Part shown: positions 43,817-55,326 of the stretch, piece after piece
Layout: each line of letters opens with the position of its first letter
Position numbering within the stretch: position 1 is the first letter of the stretch
Assembly: GCF_013522705.1 (NCBI RefSeq)
Contig: NZ_JAAMRE010000022.1
Location: 1-64,000, forward strand
DNA length: 64,000 nucleotides
Reading direction: 5' to 3'
DNA from: Pseudomonas lurida
GTDB lineage: Bacteria > Pseudomonadota > Gammaproteobacteria > Pseudomonadales > Pseudomonadaceae
Program-made: the position numbers and the translations under genes
Notes under the pieces: generated by a model
Told to the model about the DNA's origin: nothing
Database searches by the model: none
What the model saw: only the letters and a program-made list of their open reading frames with translations

Positions 43817-46800
43817 TCAGTCATTCTTATTGGCAAAGCGTCGTAGATCCAGGGTCATCGGTAATTCATCGTTGATCACGATGGTCGGTACGGGGAGCTT
43901 TCCGGGTGTATGGCCGAGCCGGAAAAACCGCGCCATGCGCCGGCTCTCCGCCTCGTTGGCATTCACCGGCAAGCTGTCGTAATTGCGCCCGCCCGGATGC
44001 GCAACATGGTACTGGCAGCCGCCCAGCGAGCGCTGCATCCAGGTGTCGAGCAGGTCGAACACCAGCGGCGCATGCACCGGGATGGTCGGTTGCAGGCAGT
44101 TGGCCGGTTGCCAGGCGCGATAACGCACACCCGCGACGAACTCACCGACACGACCAGTGGGTTGCAGCGGCACCGGGATGCCGTTGCAGGTCAGCAGATA
44201 ACGTTGTGGCGGCAGACCGGTGAGCTTCACCTGCAGGCGCTCCAGGGACGAATCCACATACCGCACCGTGCCGCCCGCCGCGCCCTCTTCGCCCAGTACA
44301 TGCCAGGGTTCCAGGGCCTGACGCAATTCCAACTCGATACCACTGACGGCATAGTCGCCGACCTTGGGAAAACGAAACTCCAGGTGCGCGGCGAACCATT
44401 CGGCGCGCAACGGATACCCGGCGGCGTTGAGTTCGACGATCACGTCGGCAAAATCCTGCTCGATAAAGTGCGGCAACAGGAAGCGGTCATGCAGCTCGGT
44501 GCCCCAGCGCGCCAGTTTGGCCGGTGCGTAGGGTTCGCGCCAGAACCGCGCGACCAAGGCGCGCAACAGCAGTTGTTGGGTCAGACTCATGCGCGCGTGG
44601 GGCGGCATTTCAAAGGCACGCAGCTCCAACAGCCCCAGGCGGCCGGTGGCACCATCGGGGGAATAGAGTTTGTCGATGCAGAATTCGGCGCGGTGGGTAT
44701 TGCCCGTCACATCGATCAGCAGATTGCGCAGCAGGCGGTCGACCCGCCACGGCGGGCATTCCTCACCGGGTTCCGGCATTTGCGCAAAGGCGATTTCCAA
44801 CTCATACAGCGCATCGTTGCGCGCTTCATCCACACGGGGCGCCTGGGACGTGGGGCCGATAAACAGCCCGGAAAACAGGTAGGACAGCGACGGGTGGTTG
44901 TGCCAGTAACTGATCAGGCTGCGCAGCAGGTCCGGGCGGCGCAGAAACGGCGAATCCTTGGGCGTGGCGCCACCAAGCACTAAGTGGTTACCGCCGCCGG
45001 TGCCGGTGTGGCGCCCGTCGATCATGAATTTTTCCGTGGTCAATCGGGTTTGTCGCGCCTCTTCGTAGAGAAACTCGGTGCGTTCCACCAATTCGTCCCA
45101 GGTGGCGGACGGTTGCACGTTGACCTCGATCACGCCCGGGTCCGGCGTGACCCGCAAGTTGCTCAGCCGCGTATCGGCCGGTGGCTCATAGCCTTCCAGC
45201 AGCAGCGGGCAATGCAGCTCTTGCGCGGTTGCTTCAATGGCGGCGACCAGTTCCAGATAGTCTTCCACGCGCTCCAGCGGCGGCATGAATACGTACAGCC
45301 GCCCTTCGCGAGCCTCGGCGCACAGCGCGGTGCGGGTCAGCCAGTCGGCGGACTCGTCCACCTGCGGCACACGTTCATCGCTGGGGGCCGGCTCGGCGTG
45401 GTTGTGCAACTGCGCATTGCCCGGCAGCTGCGGCAGGTCCTGGTTCGGGTCGGTGGGGTGCACAAACGGGTACTCCGCCGCCGTCACCCAGGGCTGCGAC
45501 GCCAATGGCAGGCGGTAGCCCAGCGGTGAGTCCCCCGGCACCAGTCGGCAATGGGTGTCGCGCAGGTACCATCGCCCGCTCTGCCAGCGGTCGTTGGCCG
45601 CCGTGCGCGCCAGCGGCAGCACATGGCCGATGACTTTATCCAGGCCCTGGCTGAACACTTTGCGCAGGCGCTCGCGTTCAAGTTCGTCGCTGAGTCGCGG
45701 GTCTTTGGCCGTGACGTTCTGCGGCAACGCACCTTCGCGCCACAGGTAATAAAAATGATCCTCGAAGGCCGGGAACACGAAACGCGCCGGTAACTTGAGG
45801 CGCTCAGCGACGCTGGCCAGGAAGCGCCCAGCCAACTCGTCATTGGCGCCGTAGTCCTGCTGCTCGTCGGCGATCAGCGCGCGGTTGTGCCAGATCGGCA
45901 CACCGTCGCGACGCCAGTAGCAATTGAGCGACCAACGCGGCAGTTGTTCGCCGGGGTACCACTTGCCCTGGCCGAAATGCACCAGGCCCTGGGGCGCGTA
46001 GTGCTGGCGCAGGCGCTGGAACAGTTCGGCGGACAGGCGCCGCTTGTCCGGCCCCAGCGCGGCCGTATTCCACTCAGCGCCGTCGGGATCGTCGATGGAC
46101 ACGAAGGTCGGCTCGCCGCCCATGGTCAGGCGCACGTCGTGCTTGAGCAGGTCGCCGTCGATCTGCCGACCCAGGGCCTGGATCGCACGCCACTGCTCGT
46201 CGGTGTAAGGCTTGGTAACGCGCGGCGCCTCCCAAATCCGCTCCACCGACATTTCATGAGTGAATTCGCACGCGCAGGGCTCCACCAGCCCACTGATCGG
46301 TGCGGCAGAGGATGGATCGGGACTGCAGGCCAATGGGATATGCCCTTCACCGGCGAACAGACCGGAGGTGGCATCCAGGCCGATCCAGCCGGCACCGGGC
46401 AGGTACACCTCACACCAGGCGTGCAGGTCGGTGAAGTCCACATCGGTGCCGGACGGGCCATCCAGGGCCTTGACGTCGGCGGTGAGCTGGATCAGGTAAC
46501 CGGACACAAACCGCGCCGCCAGCCCCAGGTTGCGCAGTAATTGCACCAGCAGCCAGGCCGAATCGCGGCACGAGCCCGAGGCGTTTTCCAGGGTGAATTC
46601 CGGCGTCTGCACACCGGGTTCCATGCGGATCAGGTAACCGATGTCCGCCGCCAGGCGCTGATTGAGGCCCACCAGAAAGTCCACCGCCGGCAGTGGCGTG
46701 CGGTCGATCCCGGCCAGGTAGGCGGCGAACCTGGGCGTCAGCGGCAGCGTCTCCAGGTACGGCGCCAGCTCACGCTGCTCGTCGGCGGCGTAGTCAAAGG

Positions 46801-47107
46801 GGATGTGTTCAGCGTAGGGCTCGAGGAAAAAGTCGAACGGGTTGAACACCGCCATCTCGGCGACCAGGTCAACTTCAATGCGCAGTTCAGCGGTTTTTTC
46901 CGGAAACACCAGCCGCGCCAGGTAATTGCCTTGGGGATCTTGTTGCCAATTGATGAAGTGTTGCTCGGGCAGCACTTTCAGCGCGTAGGACAAAATCCGC
47001 GTACGGCTGTGGGCCGCCGGACGCAAACGCACGATCTGCGGGCCGAGTTCGACAGCACGGTCGTAGCGGTAATGCGTAACGTGGTGCAACGCGACATGAA
47101 TCGACAC
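43817..47107 (-). CDS. Large transglutaminase protein with DUF2126 domain
   Basis: 1096 residues. Residues 1-85 are an N-terminal bacterial transglutaminase domain (HVALHHVTHYRYDRAVELGP). The core follows with Cys near 180 (ASGSCRDSAWLLVQLL), His near 229 (DLHAWCEVYL) and Asp near 244 (WIGLDATSGLF). From about 330 to the end lies DUF2126, with MGGEPTFVSIDDPDGAEWNT and IDGRHTGTGGGNHLVLGGAT. The start is GTG 47107 with GGAGG five nt upstream; the longer frame is not conserved-looking. First gene of the three-gene operon. Cytoplasmic, since no signal peptide is seen. Confidence 0.9.
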   Translation of the reverse strand: MSIHVALHHVTHYRYDRAVELGPQIVRLRPAAHSRTRILSYALKVLPEQHFINWQQDPQGNYLARLVFPEKTAELRIEVDLVAEMAVFNPFDFFLEPYAEHIPFDYAADEQRELAPYLETLPLTPRFAAYLAGIDRTPLPAVDFLVGLNQRLAADIGYLIRMEPGVQTPEFTLENASGSCRDSAWLLVQLLRNLGLAARFVSGYLIQLTADVKALDGPSGTDVDFTDLHAWCEVYLPGAGWIGLDATSGLFAGEGHIPLACSPDPSSAAPISGLVEPCACEFTHEMSVERIWEAPRVTKPYTDEQWRAIQALGRQIDGDLLKHDVRLTMGGEPTFVSIDDPDGAEWNTAALGPDKRRLSAELFQRLRQHYAPQGLVHFGQGKWYPGEQLPRWSLNCYWRRDGVPIWHNRALIADEQQDYGANDELAGRFLASVAERLKLPARFVFPAFEDHFYYLWREGALPQNVTAKDPRLSDELERERLRKVFSQGLDKVIGHVLPLARTAANDRWQSGRWYLRDTHCRLVPGDSPLGYRLPLASQPWVTAAEYPFVHPTDPNQDLPQLPGNAQLHNHAEPAPSDERVPQVDESADWLTRTALCAEAREGRLYVFMPPLERVEDYLELVAAIEATAQELHCPLLLEGYEPPADTRLSNLRVTPDPGVIEVNVQPSATWDELVERTEFLYEEARQTRLTTEKFMIDGRHTGTGGGNHLVLGGATPKDSPFLRRPDLLRSLISYWHNHPSLSYLFSGLFIGPTSQAPRVDEARNDALYELEIAFAQMPEPGEECPPWRVDRLLRNLLIDVTGNTHRAEFCIDKLYSPDGATGRLGLLELRAFEMPPHARMSLTQQLLLRALVARFWREPYAPAKLARWGTELHDRFLLPHFIEQDFADVIVELNAAGYPLRAEWFAAHLEFRFPKVGDYAVSGIELELRQALEPWHVLGEEGAAGGTVRYVDSSLERLQVKLTGLPPQRYLLTCNGIPVPLQPTGRVGEFVAGVRYRAWQPANCLQPTIPVHAPLVFDLLDTWMQRSLGGCQYHVAHPGGRNYDSLPVNANEAESRRMARFFRLGHTPGKLPVPTIVINDELPMTLDLRRFANKND

Positions 47108-47295
47108 GGCGGCCTCCTGCGAGCCAGGGCATGGGCACAACGCGCGCAAGACTTATGCCAGGGCGGCGGTCATTGCGCTTTATCGTACGGCCCGGTGCAG
47201 TACAGCACCAAAACGGCGCCATCGTAGGGGGCAATGGTGCAAGCGTTGCACCTATTTGTGACGCGAGTACGCGAATGAAGGGCAAATCCAGCCAA

Positions 47296-47745
47296 TCAAC
47301 GGGCTTTTCGCTGCGCAACGACGGCTTGGCGCAGACGACGTATTTCGAGGAGTCTGTGGCGCATTTCGCGGTGGCGCTTGCTGTTGAGCAGTAGCAACCC
47401 CAGCAACGGAAACAGCACCGCCGAGCCGTATACCAGCATGTGAAGGTCGTATTGAATCATCGGCACGACGAACAACAGGCAGCACACCAGGTAGCCAGCC
47501 ACCAGCCTGGTCGCCCAGGGATAGCCTCGAGCGATCATCACGTTGCCAAACACCAGCACCGCCACCAATACCAGGATCGCAGCCCCTGAATAGCTGGACT
47601 TGAGCGCGGGATCAACTCCGCGCAGGTACGTCACGCCCGCCATGGACACTGCGGCCGAGCCGGAAAAGATCGCCATGAACACGGTGCCGATGAATACGGG
47701 AAAATAACGCGCCAGGAAGCTGCCCATGTCGGGAAAGCCCTTCAT
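47296..47745 (-). CDS. Four-helix membrane protein, candidate immunity partner
   Basis: 149 residues with four hydrophobic segments (YFPVFIGTVFMAIFSGSAAV, SGAAILVLVAVLVFGNVMIA, LVAGYLVCCLLFVVPMI, HMLVYGSAVLFPLLGLLLL) and a basic C-terminal tail rich in arginine. No family is recognised. Its ATG overlaps the stop of the 47742-48674 gene by 4 nt. The small polytopic partner coupled to a larger protein with a hydrophobic core suggests an immunity or assembly role; this is inference. Confidence 0.62.
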   Translation of the reverse strand: MKGFPDMGSFLARYFPVFIGTVFMAIFSGSAAVSMAGVTYLRGVDPALKSSYSGAAILVLVAVLVFGNVMIARGYPWATRLVAGYLVCCLLFVVPMIQYDLHMLVYGSAVLFPLLGLLLLNSKRHREMRHRLLEIRRLRQAVVAQRKAR

Positions 47746-48674
47746 TCCGTCAGATCCTCGTACAGGCCGATCGCAATGGTTTCGGCCGAGCCCACATGGC
47801 CGGTTCGATAGCTGCCCCAGATCCCCAACAGCCCACCCAAGGCATCCTTGATCTGAGTCAGGGTGGCATGGCGGATTTCGGTGGAACTGTAACTTTTGGT
47901 CAGCTTGCCGGCACGCTGCTGCAATTTGATCAACTTGGGTGTCAGGCTCGGGTCTCTCAGGCTGAGCAACTCCTTGGTCAATTTCTTACGCTCCTGGCGC
48001 GTCAGGCCTTTGAGCAACTCGTACCAGCTCTTGCCCAGTGCGGCGGCTTTCTTGGCCTTGAGCAGCCTGAACGTAGTCAGGGCGCCGGTGCCGATGCCCA
48101 CCAGCGAGGCGGCATCGAGGACCGGGGAAACGGCGCCATACCATTCGGCATCGTCCATACGGTCGTTGGCGTCAGGATCAAGCACTTCGTTGTACGTGCG
48201 CGCCACGCCAAACCCACACTGAGCACTACTGGCCAATGCCGCCGTGACGCCGATGCCCACCACAAACGCGCTGGCACCGGCGGTGAACGGTACAGCGACG
48301 CTGCCGCTGAACACCACAATCCAGCCAATCACCGCCGCGCCACAGGAAAGCCCCATATCGAACGCTTCCTTCTGGAGGCGACCTTCACGGGGGTCGGTCT
48401 TCACCTGCTCCACAAACTGTGCAGGCGAAATGTACTTCTGCGCCTCGCGCAAGATGATGCGCTTGGGCTTGATGCTGCAGATCGGCTTGAACTCGCGCAG
48501 GGTGACGACATTCAAGTCGGCGTCGATGTACACAACGCCAGCGCCGACGATGCCGGGGTCGGCATCAATGGCCGCGAACAGGCGTGGCAGGTTGATCTGG
48601 CTTTCGATGCGCTGGCGGGCCATGAACTGGGAGCGGTTGGAGTCCATGCCGATGCCGGCCAGGGGGTTGCCCAT
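47742..48674 (-). CDS. Uncharacterised protein with hydrophobic core, candidate membrane-active effector
   Basis: 310 residues beginning MGNPLAGIGMDSNRSQFMAR. Residues 1-100 are soluble; about 105-165 hold two hydrophobic stretches (SCGAAVIGWIVVFSGSVAVP and GASAFVVGIGVTAALASSAQ); the C-terminal half is helical and basic. No signal peptide. ATG 48674 follows AAGGAAGA; the longer frame runs into a REP pair and was rejected. The gene precedes a small membrane protein with ATGA overlap, like the locus at 14220-15563. A toxin (for example type VI-delivered) is possible, but no delivery domain is visible. Confidence 0.6.
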   Translation of the reverse strand: MGNPLAGIGMDSNRSQFMARQRIESQINLPRLFAAIDADPGIVGAGVVYIDADLNVVTLREFKPICSIKPKRIILREAQKYISPAQFVEQVKTDPREGRLQKEAFDMGLSCGAAVIGWIVVFSGSVAVPFTAGASAFVVGIGVTAALASSAQCGFGVARTYNEVLDPDANDRMDDAEWYGAVSPVLDAASLVGIGTGALTTFRLLKAKKAAALGKSWYELLKGLTRQERKKLTKELLSLRDPSLTPKLIKLQQRAGKLTKSYSSTEIRHATLTQIKDALGGLLGIWGSYRTGHVGSAETIAIGLYEDLTE

Positions 48675-48710
48675 GAGGTGTTCTTCCTTGAAAGGTGGAG
48701 ACTGGACTGA

Positions 48711-48788
48711 CGCTATCGGGGGCAAGCCCCCTCCCACCATTGGAGCGTGAACGCGATCAAGTGTGGGAGGGGCTTGCCCCCGATAGCG
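48711..48788. repeat. REP pair, family 2 (inverted)
   Basis: CTATCGGGGGCAAGCCCCCT and AGGGGCTTGCCCCCGATAG are inverted around about 22 nt, in the spacer between the ygiQ terminator and the 48674 gene start. Confidence 0.82.
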
Positions 48789-48837
48789 ATTTAATGAGCG
48801 CCACCTTACCAAACAGCCTCACCCCCGACCAGAAAGC

Positions 48838-48864
48838 AAAACGCCAGCACAAGGCTGGCGTTTT
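48838..48864 (-). terminator. Rho-independent terminator after ygiQ
   Basis: AAAACGCCAGC, loop of 5 nt, GCTGGCGTTTT. It lies about 20 nt beyond the ygiQ stop on the minus strand and is symmetric enough to act in both directions. Confidence 0.82.
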
Positions 48865-48881
48865 GCATTTTCAAACGACGA

Positions 48882-51185
<2,304 letters not shown>

Positions 51186-51391
51186 GACGGTGACCGGTGT
51201 TGAGATGAAAAATCGCGGGCGCGGAATATAGCACAAAATTTGACCAATTCCGACGACAGTGGTCGGCTTTTAAGTCCGGCCGTTTAGGATTCATTTTTGT
51301 CCCGGCGACGGGGGCTATTCCACTGACGACGATTCGAAAAGTTAATGGGTAGCCTGAGGCAGATCAACCACTGCCCTCCAGGGTCGGATCT

Positions 51392-54300
51392 ATGCACACC
51401 CTCTCGCCTCACCATGAATTCATCACATCTGAACTGCCCGCCTGGCTTCATCAGGCGCCGCCCGAAGTGCGCGCCGATTTTCGCGACAGCCTGCTCGGCA
51501 GCAACCAGGCCCGACATGACCTGCAGGCGCTTTTCAATACGCTGCAAAGCCCGCCGGCATTTGCCGCCCCCCTGCTGCGTGAAGCGCTGAAGACATGGTT
51601 CTTTGGCATGCTGAAGGACGAAAACGCGCTGTTGGTGCGGGAATGGAAGCATCACCACCTGTTAGGCCTGATCAGAAACCACGAGAAAACCACCCGCCAA
51701 ACACTGCTGGAAGCGGCCCTGCAAAACTTCGAAGCCGAGGAAGCCGCAGAGGACGGCATGGAAAAAGGCACCGGGCTTTACAACATCAACGATAAAGTCG
51801 AAACGCTTTCGCCTGCATCTCCCGCCACATTCGCCACTATGTGCCGCAGCCTCGACCTTGGGGCGCACTATCTCAAGCACATCAAAGATGTACTTGAGCC
51901 AACGGCCAACACCACGCGCACCGCCGCCCAAGTCCTCGCACTGTTCGATGCCTGTGAACGGCACGCCTTCGGCGTCGCCTTGCACATCGCCTACATGCAG
52001 CGGCAATTCACTCCCCGACAATATCTGCAACTGCACAGCCTCCAGCGCACGGGCAATCACATGGACATTACGTGTGGCCACCTGACCCTCAATGGTGTTG
52101 TATTGCCCAATGTGCTGATCATTGAGGCATCGGCGATCTGTCTTCCGTTTATCCTCTACACTCCCCATGACCCCCTGGCGATCTTTCGCCAACATGCCAC
52201 CCAGGAAGACCTGCAGCACAGTCTCGCCGAGCGCCTGGAAGACAATACTTATCGGGTTTTCTTCAACCGCCTCGTGCCCTTGCAACACCAGCAAACCCTG
52301 CTCGGCGTAACCCCTGCTTCGGTCACGGCCGGCAGGCAGCAGCGTGCCAGCCTGCAACAGCGGGTCAGCCTGACACCGATCCGCACACGCCTGTTCCTGT
52401 GCATGGCCAAGCGACGCATCGCGCAAATCAAGGGTGACGCCCGTATCCTGGCGGTCCCCACGGCCGACGCCGACCTGATGAGCCGGCAGAAACGCCTGCA
52501 GGGCTATATAGACTTGGGCAAATCACTGCTGTTCTTTGCCGCGTCGTTCATTCCGATTGTGGGTGAGGTGATGTTGGTGGTGGCGGCCGGTGAACTGATT
52601 CATACCGTCTATAACGGGTTCGCCGCCTGGAGCCGGGGTGACAGCGACGAAGCCTTGAACGACTTTCTCGATGTAGCCGACAACATCGCCCTGGCGGCAG
52701 CCACCGCCGGTGCGATCAAAACCGCCGGCGTTGCCACCCGCCTGGTGAAAGTGCAAGTGCGCAACCAGGGCTGGCGGCTGTGGCACAGCGACATTGCCCC
52801 CTACCGTCACACAACGGCGCTGCCGGACAGCCTGGTGCCGGATCCCCAAGGTATGTACCAGCACGAGCAGCAACACTTTGTGAAGCTGGATGACCAGGCG
52901 TATGCCGTGGAACGCACCCCTGACGCCAAGCACTGGCAATTGTCGCACCCCAACGACCCTCAAGCGTATTCACCGCCCTTGTTGAGTAATGGTGTGGGCA
53001 ACTGGCGCACCGCGCATGAATCACCGCACGACTGGAACGATCTCAAACTGATCAAGCGTATGGGCCCCGATGCCGCCAACCTCACACAGCCGGTCGTGGA
53101 ACCTATTTTGCTGCTCAGCGGTGCCGATACCGGCGCACTGCGCCAGAGCCATCTGGACAACGTACGGCCGCCGCCCTTGCTGCGTGACACCGTCAAGCAC
53201 TTCAATCTGGAACAAGAAATCAACGACTTCGACATTGACCGTGCAGAAGGCAAAAGCGTCACGCCGTACTCGCCCTTCATACAGTTTCATCTGGCGTGCG
53301 GACTGCCGGAGTGGCCCTCCAACTATGCGCTGAAGGTCGTTGACGAACAGCAGAGCGTTTTACTCAGTCACGGCACAGGCCCCAACGAAATCAAGGTACC
53401 CGCCTCGCGCTTCAGAAAGGGAGAGCTGTTGCATGTGCTGGAACAGCAAATGCCGCAGACACACTTCAATAAGCTCATGCCGAAGCTCTATATCGACTAC
53501 CTCAGCAAAACAGAAAACCTGGCCATGCATCTTCAGGAGCAGGTGCCGCAGCAAAAGCAGCGGCTATTTTCCCTACTCATCCAATCGGGTGAAAAACCAC
53601 TCACTCCGGTTGAGGAGGACATACACGCAGTCATGCCTGAGCTGACGAAAAGCCATCTCGAAGAGATCGGGGCTACGCTCAATCATGACGAGCAGCAAAG
53701 CCTGCACCAGAACCAGCGCCTGCCGCCGGAACAACAGTGGGAGGCCGAGCAATACCTCAAGTCGATACGCACAGCCAATGTGCAAAAAGGCATTTACCTC
53801 GACTCGATGCAAACCCCTGAAAGCGTACCGCTGATCCTCCATGCCCTTGAGCAGACGCCGGGTTGGCCGGGATCGCGAAAAATAGAGGTATACGATGCCA
53901 GTAACAGCGGGCCGTTGCTGGGCAGCATCGGCAGTGGCGAGGGCAGCGCACGACACATCCTGATCCGCCAGGGCGAACAGTACGCGGTTCAAAACAGCCA
54001 GGGCACGCAACTGCAACCACCTGACACTCTGTTCAGCGCCCTGGAACACACGCTGTCCAAGGCTGAACTTGAAACGCTTCTGAGCCAGTCCGGGGCCGGT
54101 AGCCTGAAGCAGGCGATCCGCAAAAACAGCCTGACGTTGACGGCCAGGCAAACGTCTCACTACGCCAGGCTTTCAAGCCAGGCGATGGCCGACGCCCCAA
54201 GACGACCACTGAACCCGCAGTTCGCCGAAACGGCTCCGCCGGCGGGCATGACCGTGCGTACCGACGGTATCTACCAAACGCCTGCCCGTGCGGACGGCAG

Positions 54301-55324
54301 CCATGACCATTACATCCTGGAGAGCGAAAAATACTACCGCGTCAAACCCGGTGGCGACGGCTGGCAGCTGGTCGATGCCCGCAGCCCATTCAGAGGCTAC
54401 AAACCCTATGTACACAGAACCCCTGACGGAACTTGGGCGATCAATCCAGCCAAGGGCGGACTGCCGGGTGGCATGCAAAACTCGCAGGTCCCTTTGCTTA
54501 TCAAAATGGAATCCAGTGACGGGTTTGAGTCGGCACGCTCATCCAGCGACTACGAGTCGGCCGAGGAAGGCACAGTGACGACGCGCTTCATACAACAGGA
54601 ACTGCGGCAGATGCGTTCCGATGGCAGCTATCAACACAGTCAGAATTATCGACGCATTTACGATCGGGCGAACAATGGCAGGTACCCGCTGCGTAACCTC
54701 CTCGGCCAGCCGATGCGCATCCGAAGCCTGCAAACCCGCAGCAAGTCGCTCACGTCAAATGCAACATTTTCGAGCGACCTGATAAAGCCCTATATTCGAT
54801 GGGAAGGCTACGAACAGGTAGCACGGCTTTATGAAGATAAACTTGAAGTAACGCCCTTTACTGCCGCACATCAGAAGGCCCCTGAGGAGTCGGTGATGAT
54901 CGGCGAATCCACCGTGATCACCAGGAAGCCCATCAAAAAAGGCGAGACGCTCGGCGTCTATGGCGGGGAGCAAGTACCTGACGTTGTAGCGGGTTATCGA
55001 AGGGATCCATATTTGTTGGATATCCGGGCGCCCACCTCGCCCCCAACCGCCGACGTGCCGAACCTGTCGGGGGATAACGTGCTTTCGAGGATCAACACGA
55101 TTTTCGAGTACGAGGCGGGTCAACCGATCAGACAAGCTGCGACGGGATACAACGTTGAAGTTGCACGGTTTACCGTAGAGACCCAAGTCGGCGACGAGCC
55201 GCGGCAGGAGTTCGCATTGTCGGCATTTTTTGCCAGCGAGGATATTCCAGCCACCACTGAGTTGCGCTGGAACTACCAATACAACGAAGCCACGATCAAC
55301 GCACTGTTCGGCCCGCTGGCCTGA
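51392..55324 (+). CDS. Giant effector-like protein (DUF6543/dermonecrotic-toxin-like) with a C-terminal SET-like domain
   Basis: 1310 residues, no signal peptide. The N-terminal ~480 residues resemble the dermonecrotic-toxin-like module of large Pseudomonas effectors, with a hydrophobic hairpin at ~372-405 (LLFFAASFIPIVGEVMLVVA). Two short modules follow at ~484 (GMYQHEQQHFVKLDDQAYAV) and ~958 (GIYQTPARADGSHDHYILES). Residues ~1165-1305 resemble a SET methyltransferase: VITRKPIKKGETLGVYGGE, then NVLSRINTIFEY, then FFASEDIPATTELRWNYQY, paralleling the SET pattern KG-(x)n-YxGE, N-x-RFIN and AxxDIxxGEELxxDY. It stands alone between ygiQ and dnaB. A role as a secreted or delivered protein is inferred. 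Confidence 0.75.
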   Translation: MHTLSPHHEFITSELPAWLHQAPPEVRADFRDSLLGSNQARHDLQALFNTLQSPPAFAAPLLREALKTWFFGMLKDENALLVREWKHHHLLGLIRNHEKTTRQTLLEAALQNFEAEEAAEDGMEKGTGLYNINDKVETLSPASPATFATMCRSLDLGAHYLKHIKDVLEPTANTTRTAAQVLALFDACERHAFGVALHIAYMQRQFTPRQYLQLHSLQRTGNHMDITCGHLTLNGVVLPNVLIIEASAICLPFILYTPHDPLAIFRQHATQEDLQHSLAERLEDNTYRVFFNRLVPLQHQQTLLGVTPASVTAGRQQRASLQQRVSLTPIRTRLFLCMAKRRIAQIKGDARILAVPTADADLMSRQKRLQGYIDLGKSLLFFAASFIPIVGEVMLVVAAGELIHTVYNGFAAWSRGDSDEALNDFLDVADNIALAAATAGAIKTAGVATRLVKVQVRNQGWRLWHSDIAPYRHTTALPDSLVPDPQGMYQHEQQHFVKLDDQAYAVERTPDAKHWQLSHPNDPQAYSPPLLSNGVGNWRTAHESPHDWNDLKLIKRMGPDAANLTQPVVEPILLLSGADTGALRQSHLDNVRPPPLLRDTVKHFNLEQEINDFDIDRAEGKSVTPYSPFIQFHLACGLPEWPSNYALKVVDEQQSVLLSHGTGPNEIKVPASRFRKGELLHVLEQQMPQTHFNKLMPKLYIDYLSKTENLAMHLQEQVPQQKQRLFSLLIQSGEKPLTPVEEDIHAVMPELTKSHLEEIGATLNHDEQQSLHQNQRLPPEQQWEAEQYLKSIRTANVQKGIYLDSMQTPESVPLILHALEQTPGWPGSRKIEVYDASNSGPLLGSIGSGEGSARHILIRQGEQYAVQNSQGTQLQPPDTLFSALEHTLSKAELETLLSQSGAGSLKQAIRKNSLTLTARQTSHYARLSSQAMADAPRRPLNPQFAETAPPAGMTVRTDGIYQTPARADGSHDHYILESEKYYRVKPGGDGWQLVDARSPFRGYKPYVHRTPDGTWAINPAKGGLPGGMQNSQVPLLIKMESSDGFESARSSSDYESAEEGTVTTRFIQQELRQMRSDGSYQHSQNYRRIYDRANNGRYPLRNLLGQPMRIRSLQTRSKSLTSNATFSSDLIKPYIRWEGYEQVARLYEDKLEVTPFTAAHQKAPEESVMIGESTVITRKPIKKGETLGVYGGEQVPDVVAGYRRDPYLLDIRAPTSPPTADVPNLSGDNVLSRINTIFEYEAGQPIRQAATGYNVEVARFTVETQVGDEPRQEFALSAFFASEDIPATTELRWNYQYNEATINALFGPLA

Positions 55325-55326
55325 GA

